From Piper betle (taxonomy: Eukaryota > Streptophyta > Magnoliopsida > Piperales > Piperaceae), in assembly GCA_033002965.1 (NCBI GenBank), contig JAURVB010000788.1, positions 1 through 64,000 on the forward strand: a stretch of 64,000 nucleotides of DNA. Reading direction: 5' to 3'. Made by a program: the position numbers and the translations under genes. Below are positions 37,090 to 50,414 of the stretch, one piece after another; the stretch's first letter is position 1; every line of letters begins with the position of its first letter. The notes under the pieces are model-generated. The model was not told where the DNA came from, searched no databases, and saw only the letters and a program-made list of their open reading frames with translations.

Positions 37090-39890
37090 CCTGGGAAGTG
37101 GTTAACCATGAAATTGGTGGTTATTGGAACAGAGAAGGCACTTGCTGGGCGCTTTGCAGGCTGTGGGTATAAAAGAATCTCAGTTGTTACAGATCTCACT
37201 CATCAAGCAGTGGAAAAAGGTGTGTAATAGCAGATAAGGTGTATCTTAGTTGACAGTGAGAGAGGGGAAGATTTTGATGATGAATGAATTTGGGAGAATG
37301 CATGTCGTGAAAAATAGAAAAGTGACATGAGATATTGTTTGTTGTTCTCAATTGAAAAGCAGATCAAACAATTGTGAGAACGAATGACTATTTTAAGATA
37401 TATAGAGAGAGAGAAGAGGAGAGGGGATAAGCTAAAGGACTACATGGGGGAAGGTGATAGCTAGAACAATGGAGAATAGAAGGGAGGATGTGAAAGAAGA
37501 GAAAGATGGATGGGAGCTAGAGAAGGTTGTGGTGGAGAGAGCAGATCAAGAGCTTGAAGGGGTAGGAAGAAAAGTTGTTGTTCCCTTTGGTTTCGGTTGC
37601 TTATCAGCTCAAGCGTCTGGTTGCCCACAAACGCATGTCATGTCATCTGTTTTCACCCTTCACTGTCTTGTGCGTGGCGACAAATTTGTGTACGTCGTGA
37701 TGCTAAAATCAATCCGGGGAAGGATCAAATATTGCCTTGTTACAATTGTCAAAATTTCAATATTTTTTAAACTAGCTACCATTTAGGTACACATGCTAAC
37801 ATTTTTGTTAATTGAATATAAATATTGTAATCAAGGCATAGCATTTTAGAAGGCTAGAAAGAGCTTGCACGGATAGCATTGAGAACACGGATATTCTCGA
37901 TTAATATTTTTAGCTACATTCTACTTTTTTAGCATTTAAAAGTACTTCCTGTTTTGATCGGTCTACACAGAGTTTATATAGATTTCACTAACCATCTCAA
38001 TAGATATAAAAGGATAACTCTATTTATAAGGAAGCACATACAAAAAATAAACCCAATTAACTTGATTTCTTTCTTCTACGATGATCCTTTCGAAACGAAG
38101 TTAACCTTTTCTTTTGTCTAAGTAGATTTCACGTGGATTTGTTGCTTAGAGAGGCTTTGCCCTTGTTTACTTCCTCTGATTTATTGCTTAGACAGGCTTG
38201 AGCAGATCTGCCACACTTTTGCACTGTATAGAAGATCAAACGTGGAGCGCGGAGGTCCCCTCTGATGGCCTCCCTCACTTGTTCTCTCCTCAACCTTAGG
38301 GTCCATGGATTGAATTGCAGGAGAATTGCAGGCAAGCTGGGTGTAGAACAAAGATCAAATGCTGGCTATGGCAATATGGACCCAATGAATTTGAATAAGA
38401 TATATAGAGGGAGGGATGCGATGAAATAACTGATTTTAGAATGATTGACAAGGGGCAATATGCACGTTTTCGTCCTCTCCACCACTCAAATGGAGGTTGA
38501 CATGAATGTGTAAAGATGTAAAGACAAGGGTGGTTGGACAAGCACACGAAGAGTTACGAGAGATATCATTTTTCTTCATTTTTTCGTGCGTGTGTTGATT
38601 CTGCGTTGCCGACAGCCACCATGAATGTCAAATTTGCACAGTGTTTAGCCCATCTTGGTCTTTTGGCTGGGATCGAATTTGCAAATATCTAATGCCTCGA
38701 GATCGTCTTTGTTGAAAGATCAAGCATGCTGGACTGTTGCTAGTTGAACAATGCCGATAAACAACAGGCGATATGACAAGTTTTATAACTTGGGACGTCG
38801 ACAAACATCACCCGATCTAGAAAGCAAATCAAGTGAAAAGATGGAAGGAACCAAATAAAGAAGAAGAAGAAGAAGAATTAGGCGAGAAAATAATCGACAT
38901 GATAACTGTACTCACAGCATACGAAGATGCTCCAACTCGAAGATGTATGAATCTATGGCACGCCCCTTCTGCCCTGTTTGAGACTTTTGAGTAGTCTTCA
39001 CACTACATGAAGTTAAAAGTAAAAATGTCATCATGCCCAGAATAACGAGTATAATGGCATAGAATAATAGACAGATAAATGTCAACGTTCGATCACGTGA
39101 AAACTAAAAAATACATATATATTTGTAAAAAAGAAAGAAGAAAAATTCATCTCATATGAACGTATAATTAACAGCCAAGTGGGTGGTTATGAATCATTAG
39201 TAGTAGGTCAATCAAAATCAAAAGATGGATTAGGACAGGTAGGATATACGATTAAATTGAAGTAAATATTTAGTTATTATATTTTTTAATTATTAGAGTT
39301 TTTATGACAAATAATTAGACCCGACAAAATTTATATCAATACATACACATGTTTGTGTTGTGTAATCCAAATTAGAATATTTTATTTATTATATTTATCA
39401 TATCCTATCCGAATCCAAAATTACAAGTTGAAAGTCCAATTTATATCATATACTAGATTAAAAAGACCGAAACATATTTAACCAAATTTGACTCGGTCAT
39501 TATATTTGTCCCGACCGACAAACTAAATCGAATAAAAACAAGTGCACCCCATGAACTTAGAAAAAAATAAATTGAATCTTTATTAATGCGTGTGAGATAT
39601 TTTATAAGATATTAGATTTCTAATAAAAAATAGATTGGGTCAGCTGAGACACACACGGTACACAATTATTTTTTTATTGCACATAGTGAAAAATAAAAAT
39701 AAGCGACTTGAAATTATTAAATTTATTAATTTTATCACTAAAAAATTGTTATTAATTATTTTCAAATCAAAATATATATCTCTCCATAATTCATGCCGGA
39801 ATCCAAACCTAAACCAAGTCGTTTATTAGAATCAAGCAACCGACCCGCATAGGGTCCGTTTACATTTTTCTTATTTTTCGTATGTACCAA
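37090..39890. other. Divergent intergenic region between CNGC2 and CWC15
   Basis: This 2.8-kb spacer separates two divergently transcribed genes (CNGC2 leftward, CWC15 rightward) and should hold both promoters. The open frame 37454-37786 has a charged start but no recognisable domain. A short GAAGAAGAA run lies near 38860-38876. No RNA gene was seen. Confidence 0.5.
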
Positions 39891-39899
39891 TAAAAACAG

Positions 39900-40789
39900 A
39901 TCAAGCGCCGGCGACGGTGTCTCCTCGGCCAAACCGTACCGGCGTCGTCCCCGACCCTAGCTCCGCCGCCGCCGCCGCATTCAACGTGAGGTATACAATC
40001 TCCGATTGCCTCCGGAAATATTTGTTTCGCTTCGATTTGGTCTGTTTAGGACTTTTTCTTTTGTTGTTGGGAATTTCGTGCTGTTTCTGGTGAAATTCTG
40101 ACAAATTCATGAATTGGTGCGAGTTATCAATGTTCTTGATCGAATGTTTTGCAAAAAAAACTGTTGAAAGCTATTGTCTTTGTGGAGATCTCGTGGAAAG
40201 GTGGTTTATTTTTTTTGGTTAATTGAGGGGGTGATTTTTTATATCTCGGGACCTTCCTGACACCGAGATCCGGCGGTAATTGCCGATTGTGGTTGTGGGT
40301 TGGGTTGGGTGTTGGTTTAGATGGTCTTTTGCTTTGTTTGTTACATTGAGATTGGAGTTCGTAGATGTTATGATGTGTGCAGCAGACAGTTCGCTGGTGA
40401 TGACGTTATAGTACACCTTGGATGCTTGTTCGTCAACCTTCTGCGAGTGAGGGGTTTGATTTGTGTTACTTGTGTGGCTTTTGTTGGGAGCTAGCATCTG
40501 AACTTGGTTGAGATTTGGGTGTGTACCTTGAATTTTTAGCTTCAGGCTAGTCTTAAAACGTAAAATAGAAACTGTTTATTAGCTTGCTTGGTGATATCTT
40601 CCGAAATATGTGCCGCTTACATGATTTTCTAAAAAGCTAGTTGGAAAGTTTGCTTGAGGGGGGACTTTCGTTTGATATGTGCAGCGGAAATTATGGACTA
40701 GAGGGCTGTACTTTTCTATTTTAATCTTGATGGTAGTTTGTGAACTTGCTGATGAGGGATGTATTTTAGGGTATCTAGCATTAGAAGCT
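39900..40789 (+). promoter_or_regulatory. CWC15 5' untranslated region with an intron
   Basis: A GC-rich leader ends at a strong donor (GAG/GTATAC, intron from 39991). A TTTTAG acceptor at 40769 lies 20 nt before the CWC15 ATG. The spacer has ordinary T-rich intron composition. If the 3' part of this intron is retained, an in-frame upstream ATG (about 40729) would add about 20 residues before the conserved MTTAARPT start. The leader start is approximate. Confidence 0.5.
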
Positions 40790-42647
40790 ATGACGACTGC
40801 AGCACGGCCTACCTGGGCACCGGCCAAAGGTGGCAATGAACAGGGTGGTACTCGGATTTTTGGCCCCTCGCAGAAGTACTCCTCCAGAGATCTTGCTTCC
40901 CACACAACTTTGAAACCCAGGTAGTTTTTTCTATGACTAATTTCCACTATCTACATGCTACAGTTCCATATGTGCCAGTGACAATTATTTTTAAGTATTT
41001 GTTTTTTAATCTGAAATTCCTTTTTTGTCTTGTCATGTTAAGCTTTTGAAATGACCCGCCTTGCTTCTTATGCTTTGCAAATATTATTCTTGGAAAATTT
41101 TCAGGAAAGAAGGACAGGATACTCAAGAGGAACTACAGAAAAGGAATCTTCGTGAGGAACTAGAAGAGCGAGAGAGGAGGCATTTTTCTTCAAAAGGTAT
41201 TGCTTTGATTAGGTTCATTAAAAATTACGTGAATGTCTTCCTTCGTATATCTCCAGCGTTAAGTCTTCTCTAATTGTTATTATCTGAAGAATATGTCTAT
41301 TTGATTGATTTGCATTGCTATTGACTGCAGAAGACAGAGATCGAAGGAAAGGACCAAGTTCAGGACAGCTTCTTTTGGAAGGTGATGGTTGATTTCTGTT
41401 CTTTTTTCATATAATTGAATTTTTCTTATTATGAGCTTACATAATTAGTACATCTATTTGCAGGGGCAAGGAGAGATTCCGAGGATCGGCTTGCTGTGCG
41501 CAGCATTGATGCTGATGATTCAGATGTTGATGCTGAAAGTGATGATGATAGGTTGGCACAATCTTGTTTTTTATCAATGTTTTAACTTTTTTTTTTTTTG
41601 GTTGGGCTTATCTCTCAATTATTTTTTCCTCGTGAAGAATGGGTGCTTTATTTACGATCGTCGAGGCATCTCTGTTCTGTTATGTGCTGTGAATTTATAT
41701 TATTATTGTACCATCTGCCTAGTAAAGCCTACTGATGTGATATGTTCCCATGGAATAGCGATGATGAAGATGATGATGATGAAGATGACACTGCAGCTTT
41801 AATGGCAGAGCTTGAGCGAATGAAGAAAGAGAGAGAAGAGGAGAGGTTGCGGAAGGTGGGTTCTAGGTTTTTGTGTTATTTTTGCAGTGTATATCCCTGA
41901 TTGTTGTTTTTCTATGATTTAGTACTCTTTTATATTTGTTTTCTTTCTGAACAACTGTCCTGTATCCATGGCATATCTGTATGTCGCAAATGGAATGTTA
42001 AATAAAACAACGGAAGAAACTTGTTTGATTGGCAGACTATAGTTGGAATTGAGTGACTGCGAAAGATTTAATATAACAAGGAGCCAACTCGATAGATATG
42101 TCAACTTGTTGCAATTTTCCATTGTCTATGAGATAAATGGTCATGTTGTAATGATGATACAGCTGTTCATGGACACTTTTTTAATGGTTTTTTTGCTTCT
42201 CTTTCCTCCTTTTGACTGTGCACTGATATACACATGGGGTATTTGAGAAAGGTTGTTGCAAGATCTGTATAAGGTTCTAAAATTCTGTTGCTTCTGCTGC
42301 TTTGTTCAATGTGTTCCAGGAACGACAAATGCAAGAAGAAGAGCTGAAAGCCAAAGAAGCAGAATTGATTCGTGGAAATCCTTTGATGAACAACCCTGCC
42401 TCATTTAATGTCAAAAGAAGGCAAGTGCATTATTTTCTTTATATCATAAACATTTGGTTCTTAGCATCCTTCAGCTGGGCGGCAAACATTCTTTGCAAAC
42501 CATTAAAATTGAGTCTGTTGCAGGTGGGATGATGATGTGGTTTTCAAGAACCAGGCTAGAGGAGAAACCAAGGCTCCAAAGCGCTTCATTAATGATACCA
42601 TCAGGAATGATTTTCATCGCAAGTTTCTACAGAAGTACATGAAGTAA
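40790..42647 (+). CDS. CWC15: Spliceosome protein CWC15 homologue
   Basis: CWC15 (Cwf15) is a small, largely unstructured protein of the Prp19/NTC-associated spliceosome core, needed for pre-mRNA splicing in the nucleus. Exons: 40790-40920, 41105-41196, 41331-41381, 41464-41551, 41759-41855, 42320-42420, 42524-42647. They sum to 684 nt and 227 residues, close to the usual length, with every junction in phase. The start MTTAARPTW is the family N-terminus. It is followed by [12 protein letters not shown], a basic/acidic central part, the acidic run [13 protein letters not shown], a charged coiled-coil-like helix ([18 protein letters not shown]) and the conserved C-terminus [16 protein letters not shown]...[12 protein letters not shown]. 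The junction coding VKRR/W uses a GC-AG intron (GC at 42421-42422). No frame break is seen. Identity is very sure. Confidence 0.96.
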
Positions 42648-42850
42648 AAGCTTTGGCCAGTGTTAAAAAAGAGGGGAGGGGGAACTTTGATAAGGGTGGG
42701 TAATGCTGTTGTAATCTGGAGACAAACTTGTCGTTGTTGGGTTGTATTGAAAAAACTTGGAAACAGGGTTTGGGAAACTTGTTTATCTTTCTGGCAAACA
42801 AAAAACAATGGGACTTTCATTTGTATATTTATTGCTAGATACTCACGCTT

Positions 42851-45827
42851 TGTAAAACCCACGATTCGAGTTAGGGTTTTATATTCAGAACCGGTCGGGT
42901 CGACCGTTATTTTTCGAGTTGAGTCAGTTTCAGGACACGTGTACCGAGCCGACGCCGGTCGCGTGTATGAGCTATGAGGGTCATGCGTACCCAAGTATAT
43001 GATGATAACGTCATGAACACAGCAGAACAGAATGAGTTATCAGAATATATGAGAGTATGCCAGTTCATTTTTTATTATTTTTATATATAGTGGATCGTAG
43101 AATTAGTTTTAGGCCGTTTACCGCGTTAGGACGCGTTACGGGCATTTTGGGTGGGTTGATAGTTCTAGAGCATATCATTACGATGTTTGGTATTTGTTTG
43201 ATTTTACGGGATTTTTCCCGATTTTTATGAATTTTTTTAGGATTTAATACGACTTAGTTATTATACTTGACTCGAGTCGGAGACGAGTCAAGTAATATTT
43301 ACGAGTTTGCCACCACACACACCCTCGACCTTTTCCTTTCTTCTTCCCCAAACCCTCGCCCGCGCCGCCCCTGTTCGCGCGCCACCGCCGCCACGGCCGG
43401 CGCCGCCTGGCCGCCGATCGACGCCGCCCAGCTCGGCCACGGCGTCGCCCTGCCGCCCGACCAGGTCCGGCCCCCATCAGACCGCCGCGACGCGAGGAAG
43501 CCGCGCCGCGACGCCGCGCCCGCGTTGCGCTTCGCGTCGCCGATTCCGCCGCCGGCGACCGTCGCCGCCGTGATCGAGTGGTCACCTCGACGTCTTCGAC
43601 CAACCCACGACCGTCCCCGACCGGAACGGAGGCCAGCGCCGCCCATCCCGGCCGGATCGAGTCACCCACCGCCGCCACCACTGTTTTGACCATTTTCCGG
43701 CGAGCCGCCAACTCCGTCGACCATGTTGAGGCTCATAGATGAGTCGGGCTCGCCGAGCCGGTTCCGAGGGTACCCAACACGACCCCTTTCCGACTAGTAG
43801 ACGCCGCCGGCGATTGTCGCCGGAAAACCACCGGAAGTCGCCGGAAAACCGCCAGTAGCTGCCGGAAAACCGCCGAAAAATCGGAATTTCTGGAATTCGC
43901 CGGAATTCACCGGATCTTCCGCGGGGCTCACCCAGTGGAGCCCGATCGAGCTTCGGACGCCGATGAGCGCCGAATTTGAGCTCCGAGACGCGCGACGGAA
44001 CCCTAGCCGTCGCCGATTGCCGACGACGTGAGGTATAATTACCTCCGATTGATTTATTTAAAATTGATGATAATTGTTAGCATAGCATGCTAGGGTTGAT
44101 TAATTATCATGATGAATATCAGAGTATGAATGAAGTTACATGATGTGATTGATAGTGCATGGAGGATAAGTAGTCTAGTGAGATAAGTAAATATGAGCAT
44201 GTTAATCGAGTATGACGTAACTTAGAAAAACAGTATAAAATTGGTATGAATAGGATGACGTAGAATTATTTTTACATTATGATTACTTGATTGTTGATGG
44301 ATGTTATTCGTATTGTGTGATGTTTGTTGAGTTTGATGCATCATTTAGTTAGCGGGCGTTAGTATCTAGTTTTGATGTGTAGGTACGAAGTAGGAGCTCG
44401 CCGCCTAGGCGCGATGACACGCTTGGAGCTTCCACCAGGTCCGTTTAGGACTCGTCTTGTTTTACGCTCTTCTATTGTATGTTTATTTTATTATTGCAGG
44501 ACGGGTTAAGTGGCGTTTTATCGGATCCCACTTAACTCGGGCCATTTAACCGAATATTTTCCGGATTAATAACCCCTCGAGGATGAGATCCCTCGAGGAT
44601 GATTTCGAAAACAAGATCCACCACAAGTTGCCTTCGGGCCTATTATATGAATCCCTTCCCAGGCCTATATATATAGTTTTATCGAGTTTTCAGTGAGACG
44701 AGAGATGGAGAAACCGACTGCACGTACCATGCAGAGGATGCCGTGACAGTCAAAGCGGGCTCTGGATTAGTGCCAGCGGACTGTTCCATTCCCGAGGGAT
44801 CCTGACAACTCCGCGTTTGAGTTCCTCACACCCGGAGAACGTGGAGGTTTACGGGTACTGTTTAGTACAGCGCATGTCCGGACTTGTGGTTCAAAGGGTA
44901 CTAAAGGCGACTGCCTGAGAGTACTCGGCCTTCGTGCTCAAGGCCAGGAGAAATATGGAGGTAAGGAGAGGGCTTAGGATAAAGTTTCACGAGAAGTACT
45001 GAAAAAGAAGTGCTGAGAGTAGCACAGTACCAGAGCAGAGCAGTAAGTTCGGGATGCTACCGGGTCTGCAGCCCAGTGGCTCCTCAGTAGTGCCCTTCAG
45101 AGTGTTCTTGAGGAAGTATGATGGTTTTCTTTCATATGAGAGTTTGCTCTCATAGCCAGCTTGTTATAGTTATTTTATTTTCCGGACCAGTAACACTTGT
45201 TACTGACGTGTTTTTATACTATATGTAGGTAATAATCACGAGTTGGAGGAGCCAGCTTGGACGGAGGAGCAATGAGGTCTTGTACACACACATGTTAGAT
45301 TTCTGAATGTTTAATTTTGTGTTATTATGTTATTATATTGTGAATGACATGAGTAAATGTTTGAGCATGATGATATGATGTGAATGAAATGCTAAGACAA
45401 GATAATAGAATGCAAAATATGATCAGAGTTGAGCAGCAGAAGCGTAGTGGGTTGAGACCCGAGCTTCAGAATGAATATGTTATAAATGAGATTTTGTGTG
45501 ATTGTTAATGCATGCCGACATATTTGTATATATATTATTTTGACAGGGTGGGCCCATAATTGCACTTTTAGGGGAGACCCTGTTAGTTTTACTTCAGAAT
45601 TTTCATCGATTTTGCTCGTAATTGTGATGGTGTGAAATTTAATTTGTATGTCATTCATGTAGTGCCATGTTAGGATTTTGTGCATGCATTCATTCATGAC
45701 AGATCGTATCTTCATCTTAAGACGCCGAGATTGGATCCGCACGAGTTAGGTTCGCGTTAGCCGACCTAACCGGGGCCTGTAACATGCCGGTTCGGTTCAC
45801 GAGCGTGAACCGGATTTGGGTGTTACA
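42851..45827 (+). mobile_element. Solo LTR, 2977 bp, with perfect 5-bp target duplication
   Basis: It starts TGTAAAACCCACG at 42851 and ends TTTGGGTGTTACA at 45827, giving TG...CA ends with related inverted termini. It is flanked by CGCTT on both sides (42846-42850 and 45828-45832). That is the classic footprint of one LTR left after recombination between the two LTRs of an element. There is no gag, pol or primer-binding site inside. The GC-rich section 43300-43900 gives Pro/Arg/Ala-rich frames on both strands, which are compositional. It lies 204 bp after the CWC15 stop, probably in or just past its 3' untranslated region. The same family is present at about 3850-6652. Lineage (probably Ty3/gypsy with long LTRs) is inferred from size and ends only. 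Confidence 0.92.
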
Positions 45828-45832
45828 CGCTT

Positions 45833-47725
45833 TCTATTCTTCTATCCCCTAGTCGATCAGTTGTTCTAATACTAATTTAACAAGCCATGTTATCGTATTT
45901 GTAGACTATATGTAGTGTAGACAGAGTAGCACTACTCTCTTCCTCTTTGTTTTCATAATGTAGATGCTGTTCAAGCGGCAACTTGAGGATATCAACATGG
46001 CGAGCCTTCTCGTGGGTCTATGAAAGAGCTTTGGTTTGTAGTGTATGGTTAAGTTGTCAAGTTCAAATTCTATTACTAGACATCCACAATTTAAGATTTG
46101 AACGTTTCAAGAGATGGACAATGCTTTACCTATTGCTGAAAGCTTGTCTCAAATCTACTGTACCTGGGTCTTGTTTAGATCGCGAGTCGAAAGCCTTTAA
46201 AAACAAAGTTCGTTTGCTGGATAAGAAAGGATTTATTTGTTGGGGTTTGAAGCTCGAGTGAGTGGAATTGGAATTACTATGAAAATTTTCCTCGGATATT
46301 TGGAAATATGATATTTTGATATGATTTAGATTCAGGTTTAGGCACAAGAGAGGATACAATATATATCTGTAAATATATAGATCGAATTTAAATTTGGTTC
46401 ATCTGACCTGATTCGAATCGAGCATTTCATATTTTATGGAACACAACCCCAATGTAGGGGAATTTTTTTACTTCCATTTTCTTATATGCGATTTGGGTAC
46501 TGTATAAAATTTTGCATGAAATCTTTTAAAAAATGTTACAAATTCTTTTTTGTTACTTGTATAAAAAAATGGCAGAGCTTATAAGATAGTTTTCAGCAAG
46601 TTACAGTTACACGAAGAGTTTTGTTAAAGCATTTGAAAAAAAAAAAAAGATTTTAACCCATCTTTTTTTTATTTCGTGAGAGTACCTCTGCCCATTTATA
46701 TTTTTCTAACACTCAACCAAACTCATTTTGTTTACTTTCGTTATAATTTTTATTTTTTCCAACGAAAAAGCTCAAAACAGCACAATCAAACATCCTTGCA
46801 TTTTAAAATTGAAATTATCCTCACTCTACAAGACAAGGTTTTTGTTTTAAAAAAAAGTTTGGTTTTTGCTCATTTTAGGTCAAACATCTAAGCCAAATTC
46901 AACTATATCTAAACTAATCCAAACTTTATCATCTGCATCCAACACATATCATATTTGTGTTTTGACTATTTTAGATTTGGGTTGGAGCAGTGAACGGAAA
47001 CGACCCGTATTTCAAATTTACACCCAATTATTTAATCATATGTTTATTCAAACTGGATTTTGAAAAAAAAGTTATGGTATTATAATGAATATTTAATTAA
47101 ATCTTTTTGGTCCTCTTCCACATGACAGCACATAAAGTAGTGGGGATATAAATATTATTTAGTATTAGTAGCATGCCAAAGCAAAAATACATTCCTCGTC
47201 GTCAATACGCTTGTTCGAGATAATTGAGGCTTATCAGAAAAATCGATGACTCTATTTCTGATGCATTGCCAATAGACCTTAAATTAGTGTCTACATATTT
47301 ATAAATAGCAAAATTTTTTATATTTTAGATGCTATTTTTGATACCAACTCTCTTCTCTTATTTAGACTTGAGACGAATAACGTAAAAAAATATAATTTTT
47401 ATCTTATAAAATGCCTTATTTATAATTTTCAAATTTCTAATTAAACCTTAGTCAGTGTCGTTGAACTAAATATATCCGTACCGGTTATAAATGGGTTCGG
47501 GCACAATAATAATATTTTTAAATCTTTGTAAGCCCGGATCCAATTGAAAACCACAACCTCCGTCGGACCGAACCAAAAGCAAACCCGCGCGCCCGCCCCC
47601 TCCAAACGGCCCAAAAAATTCAAATTTTCAAAACCCCCCAATCCCTCCGGCGCCTTCCTTCCCTCCTTTTGAACGGTCGCCCCCTCCTCTTCCACCCTCC
47701 CATCCCAACCACGGCGGCGGCGACG
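45833..47725. other. Intergenic; upstream region of the E2F gene
   Basis: No gene recognised. The open frames 45983-46261, 46676-46891 and 46866-47063 are short and lack motifs. From about 47580 the sequence becomes C-rich (CCCGCGCGCCCGCCCC and CCCTCC runs), consistent with the promoter and leader of the following gene. Confidence 0.5.
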
Positions 47726-50035
47726 ATGGCCGCTCCGACCTCCTCCGCCGCCCTCCCCGACTCCAAGCTCAACTCCTACAGCCGCAAGCAGAAGTCGTTG
47801 GGCCTCCTCTGTCTCAAGTACCCCCCCTCTCCCTCCCTGTAACTTTTCTTTTCTCAAGATCTGGTTTTGTGGTTTTTTCACGTGTTGGTGTTTGATTTGA
47901 TCTTTTTTTTTTGGTTTCTTTGATCTAGTTTTCTGCAGTTGTATGATCGAGATGGTGTGGAGTCGATCGGGCTGGATGAGGCGGCGTCGACTCTAGGTTG
48001 TGGCTTTTGCTGTTTTGCGTGTTTGTTCGGTGGGTCTTTGTTGCTAGATGTTGAGGATGCTGGGATTTTGGTGTTGTAGGGGTGGAGAGGCGGCGGATCT
48101 ACGACATTGTCAATGTGCTCGAGAGATTTGGGGTGAGGGTTTTGTGGATCTTGTTTTTGCTGTGCTTTGGTTTTGGGTGTTTTGTAGACGGGTTGTGATT
48201 GGTGTTGTGTGGGTTTTGTAGATGCTTGTGCGGAAGGCGAAGAATAGTTACTACTGGAAGGGGTTTGATGCAATTCCCAAGGCTCTGGAAGAGCTGAAGG
48301 TCGGTTTTACCCGTGTTTTTTTCTTTTTCTTTTTGGCTTTTCAATTGGTGTGTAGGTGTTTTTGTTGGTTGTGGTTTGTAAAGATTTGGTTTTTTGATGG
48401 TGCAGGAGGAGGCGCAGAGGGAGAACTTCTGCAGTCATTTTGGAAGAGGAAGTTTATCTAGCTATGAACAGGTCATATCTTGATTCTTATTTGCATTATT
48501 TTAGCCGATATGACTGGTTTACGGTAAAAGAAGCAATATTTGATGATGGCTTTTTCCTTGATTCAGGATCAAACTAGTGAAGATGCTAATTTCTCCACCG
48601 ACCAAAATGTTGGTAATGTGAAAGATAAATCACAGTCTACCTCTTTCCAGGATGAAAATTCAATGGCAGACGCTTCAACTAGGGGCAAAACTGGTAAAGT
48701 AGATGAATTTATTTCACGAAGAAGAGGTTCATGCGTATATATGGTGCTGCAAGTTTTTGAGTTTAATAATGTTACGAAAACTGATTACGTGAATGCTTAT
48801 TATGGTTGCATATTTATTAGTTTTTTGAGGGACTGTATTTTCTTATGGCATTGGTTCTTTGAGTAAATTCTGTGCGGGTGTTTTCTTGTTGCAGAGAATA
48901 GGAGAGAAAAATCACTTGGTCTTCTTACCCAGAATTTTGTTAAGCTATTCCTCTGCACAAATGTAAATAACTAGAAGATTTCCACTTTCTTACCTTTTCT
49001 AGTGTTGTTTATTTAAGATGAAACCCCTTTGTGTAAAGTTAAATGCGCTAAGGCATTAATTGTTACATGATACCAGGCGGACATGGTATCTCTTGATGAA
49101 GCTGCGAAGTTGTTGCTAGGAGATGCTCCAAATTGTAGCAATATGAGAAGTAAAGAAGTTTCCATTTACCTCTTTGCTCCTTTGATGCTTTCTTGATTAG
49201 ACGTGTTTAGTTACTAATTTTGTAGATTCAAGGTAATTCTGCAGCAAAAGTCCGAAGATTATACGACATAGCAAATGTTTTGTCGTCCGTGAATCTTATT
49301 CAAAAGGTAACATTTAGGTTGGATCTCCCTGTGAAGTTCTGTTTATGCAAACCAATTATTCACGTGCAACTCAATAATGATTAAATGATTTTGCAGACAC
49401 AAACTAATTCAAGAAAACCCGCATTTAAATGGTTGGGTTATAAAGGAAAGCATGAAAAATGTACAACAGAATCCGAGTTGTCTTTTGACCCAAAGCCGTG
49501 CAGCAAAAGGGTATTTGGAGCAGATATTACTAATAGCGACTCTAAAAGACATAGGCTAATATCTTCAATTGAAAATGAAGAGGAATCCACAAAGGTTCCT
49601 CTGAAGTGTGGGAATCAGCATCAAGATGCTCAGATGCCGCGACAGAAAGACAATAAAGACTATGACTACGGATCATGTCGTCCGGCAACTTTAATTGAAG
49701 GCCCAGTTGTGGAGACTGCTGGGAAACGATCTTCCAACTGGGAGGATTTGGCCTCAAACTTTCGGCCACAATACCATAATCAAGGTACATTTTCTGTTAT
49801 TATCATGGGATTACTATTCTGTAATTCTAGTTTTCTCTGAAGTTTTCGTGCATTTGGTGGTCATATGAATTTCATCATCTTTTTTGGTTCACTGTATAAT
49901 TCTTAACGGTTTTCATGTTTGTCACCCTGATCAGCGTTGAAGGATCTGTTTGTTCATTATATGGAGGCGTGGAAATCTTGGTATGCCCAAATATCACAGG
50001 AAAACAACTACCAACCTCTGAAGGAAGTTCACTAG
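47726..50035 (+). CDS. E2FE: Atypical E2F transcription repressor, E2FE/DEL type
   Basis: Atypical E2Fs bind E2F sites without a DP partner and repress transcription; in plants the DEL proteins restrain endoreduplication and cell expansion genes. Exons: 47726-47817, 47929-47996, 48080-48132, 48222-48299, 48406-48471, 48567-48693, 48895-48962, 49077-49149, 49245-49306, 49397-49784, 49935-50035. They sum to 1176 nt (391 residues), and all junctions are GT-AG and in phase. DNA-binding domain 1 (residues about 18-85) has KQKSLGLLC...LDEAASTLGVERRRIYDIVNVLE and the YYWKG end. Domain 2 (about 160-245) has EKSLGLLTQNFVKLF...VRRLYDIANVLSSVNLIQK and AFKWLGYKG. No dimerisation, marked-box or Rb-binding region is seen, as expected for the class. 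The ATG is the first in the GC-rich leader and is followed by the domain after a short tail. The exact paralogue (DEL1, 2 or 3) is not decided. Confidence 0.95.
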
Positions 50036-50414
50036 TTCTTTAACAACGTCTTTTGTCAGTAAATGCCTCTCATGTACAAGATTTATTTACGATTTCTTTC
50101 TTGCGTTCATTTCTTTTTCTTCTCCCGTACACTTTCTGTACAAGAATCCTTATTGAGAGCCCTCTATTGTATTTCACTTGAGAGCATGTGCAAGTGAGAA
50201 ATGATTCCGGCAAAAAATGCTAATTGACATCTATCTCTTTCCAAAAACAGTGTGCGACTTAATTGCGCAATCTGGCCAAGCTATGTTTTTATTATCAGGG
50301 TATAGCATTGGTTGTATAATCTATTCATGTGTTCTATGTACCTCCAGTTCATTGAAACAACTGTTTGCATGCCTCTGCACTCTCAATTCAGTGATTGCAG
50401 TGTTTTTTGCTTAT

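Noticed and set aside
43244..43711. Large overlapping Arg/Pro/Ala-rich frames on both strands
   Set aside because: They lie inside the solo LTR. The open frames follow from high GC content, and the equivalent frames in LTR copy A are not conserved as protein.
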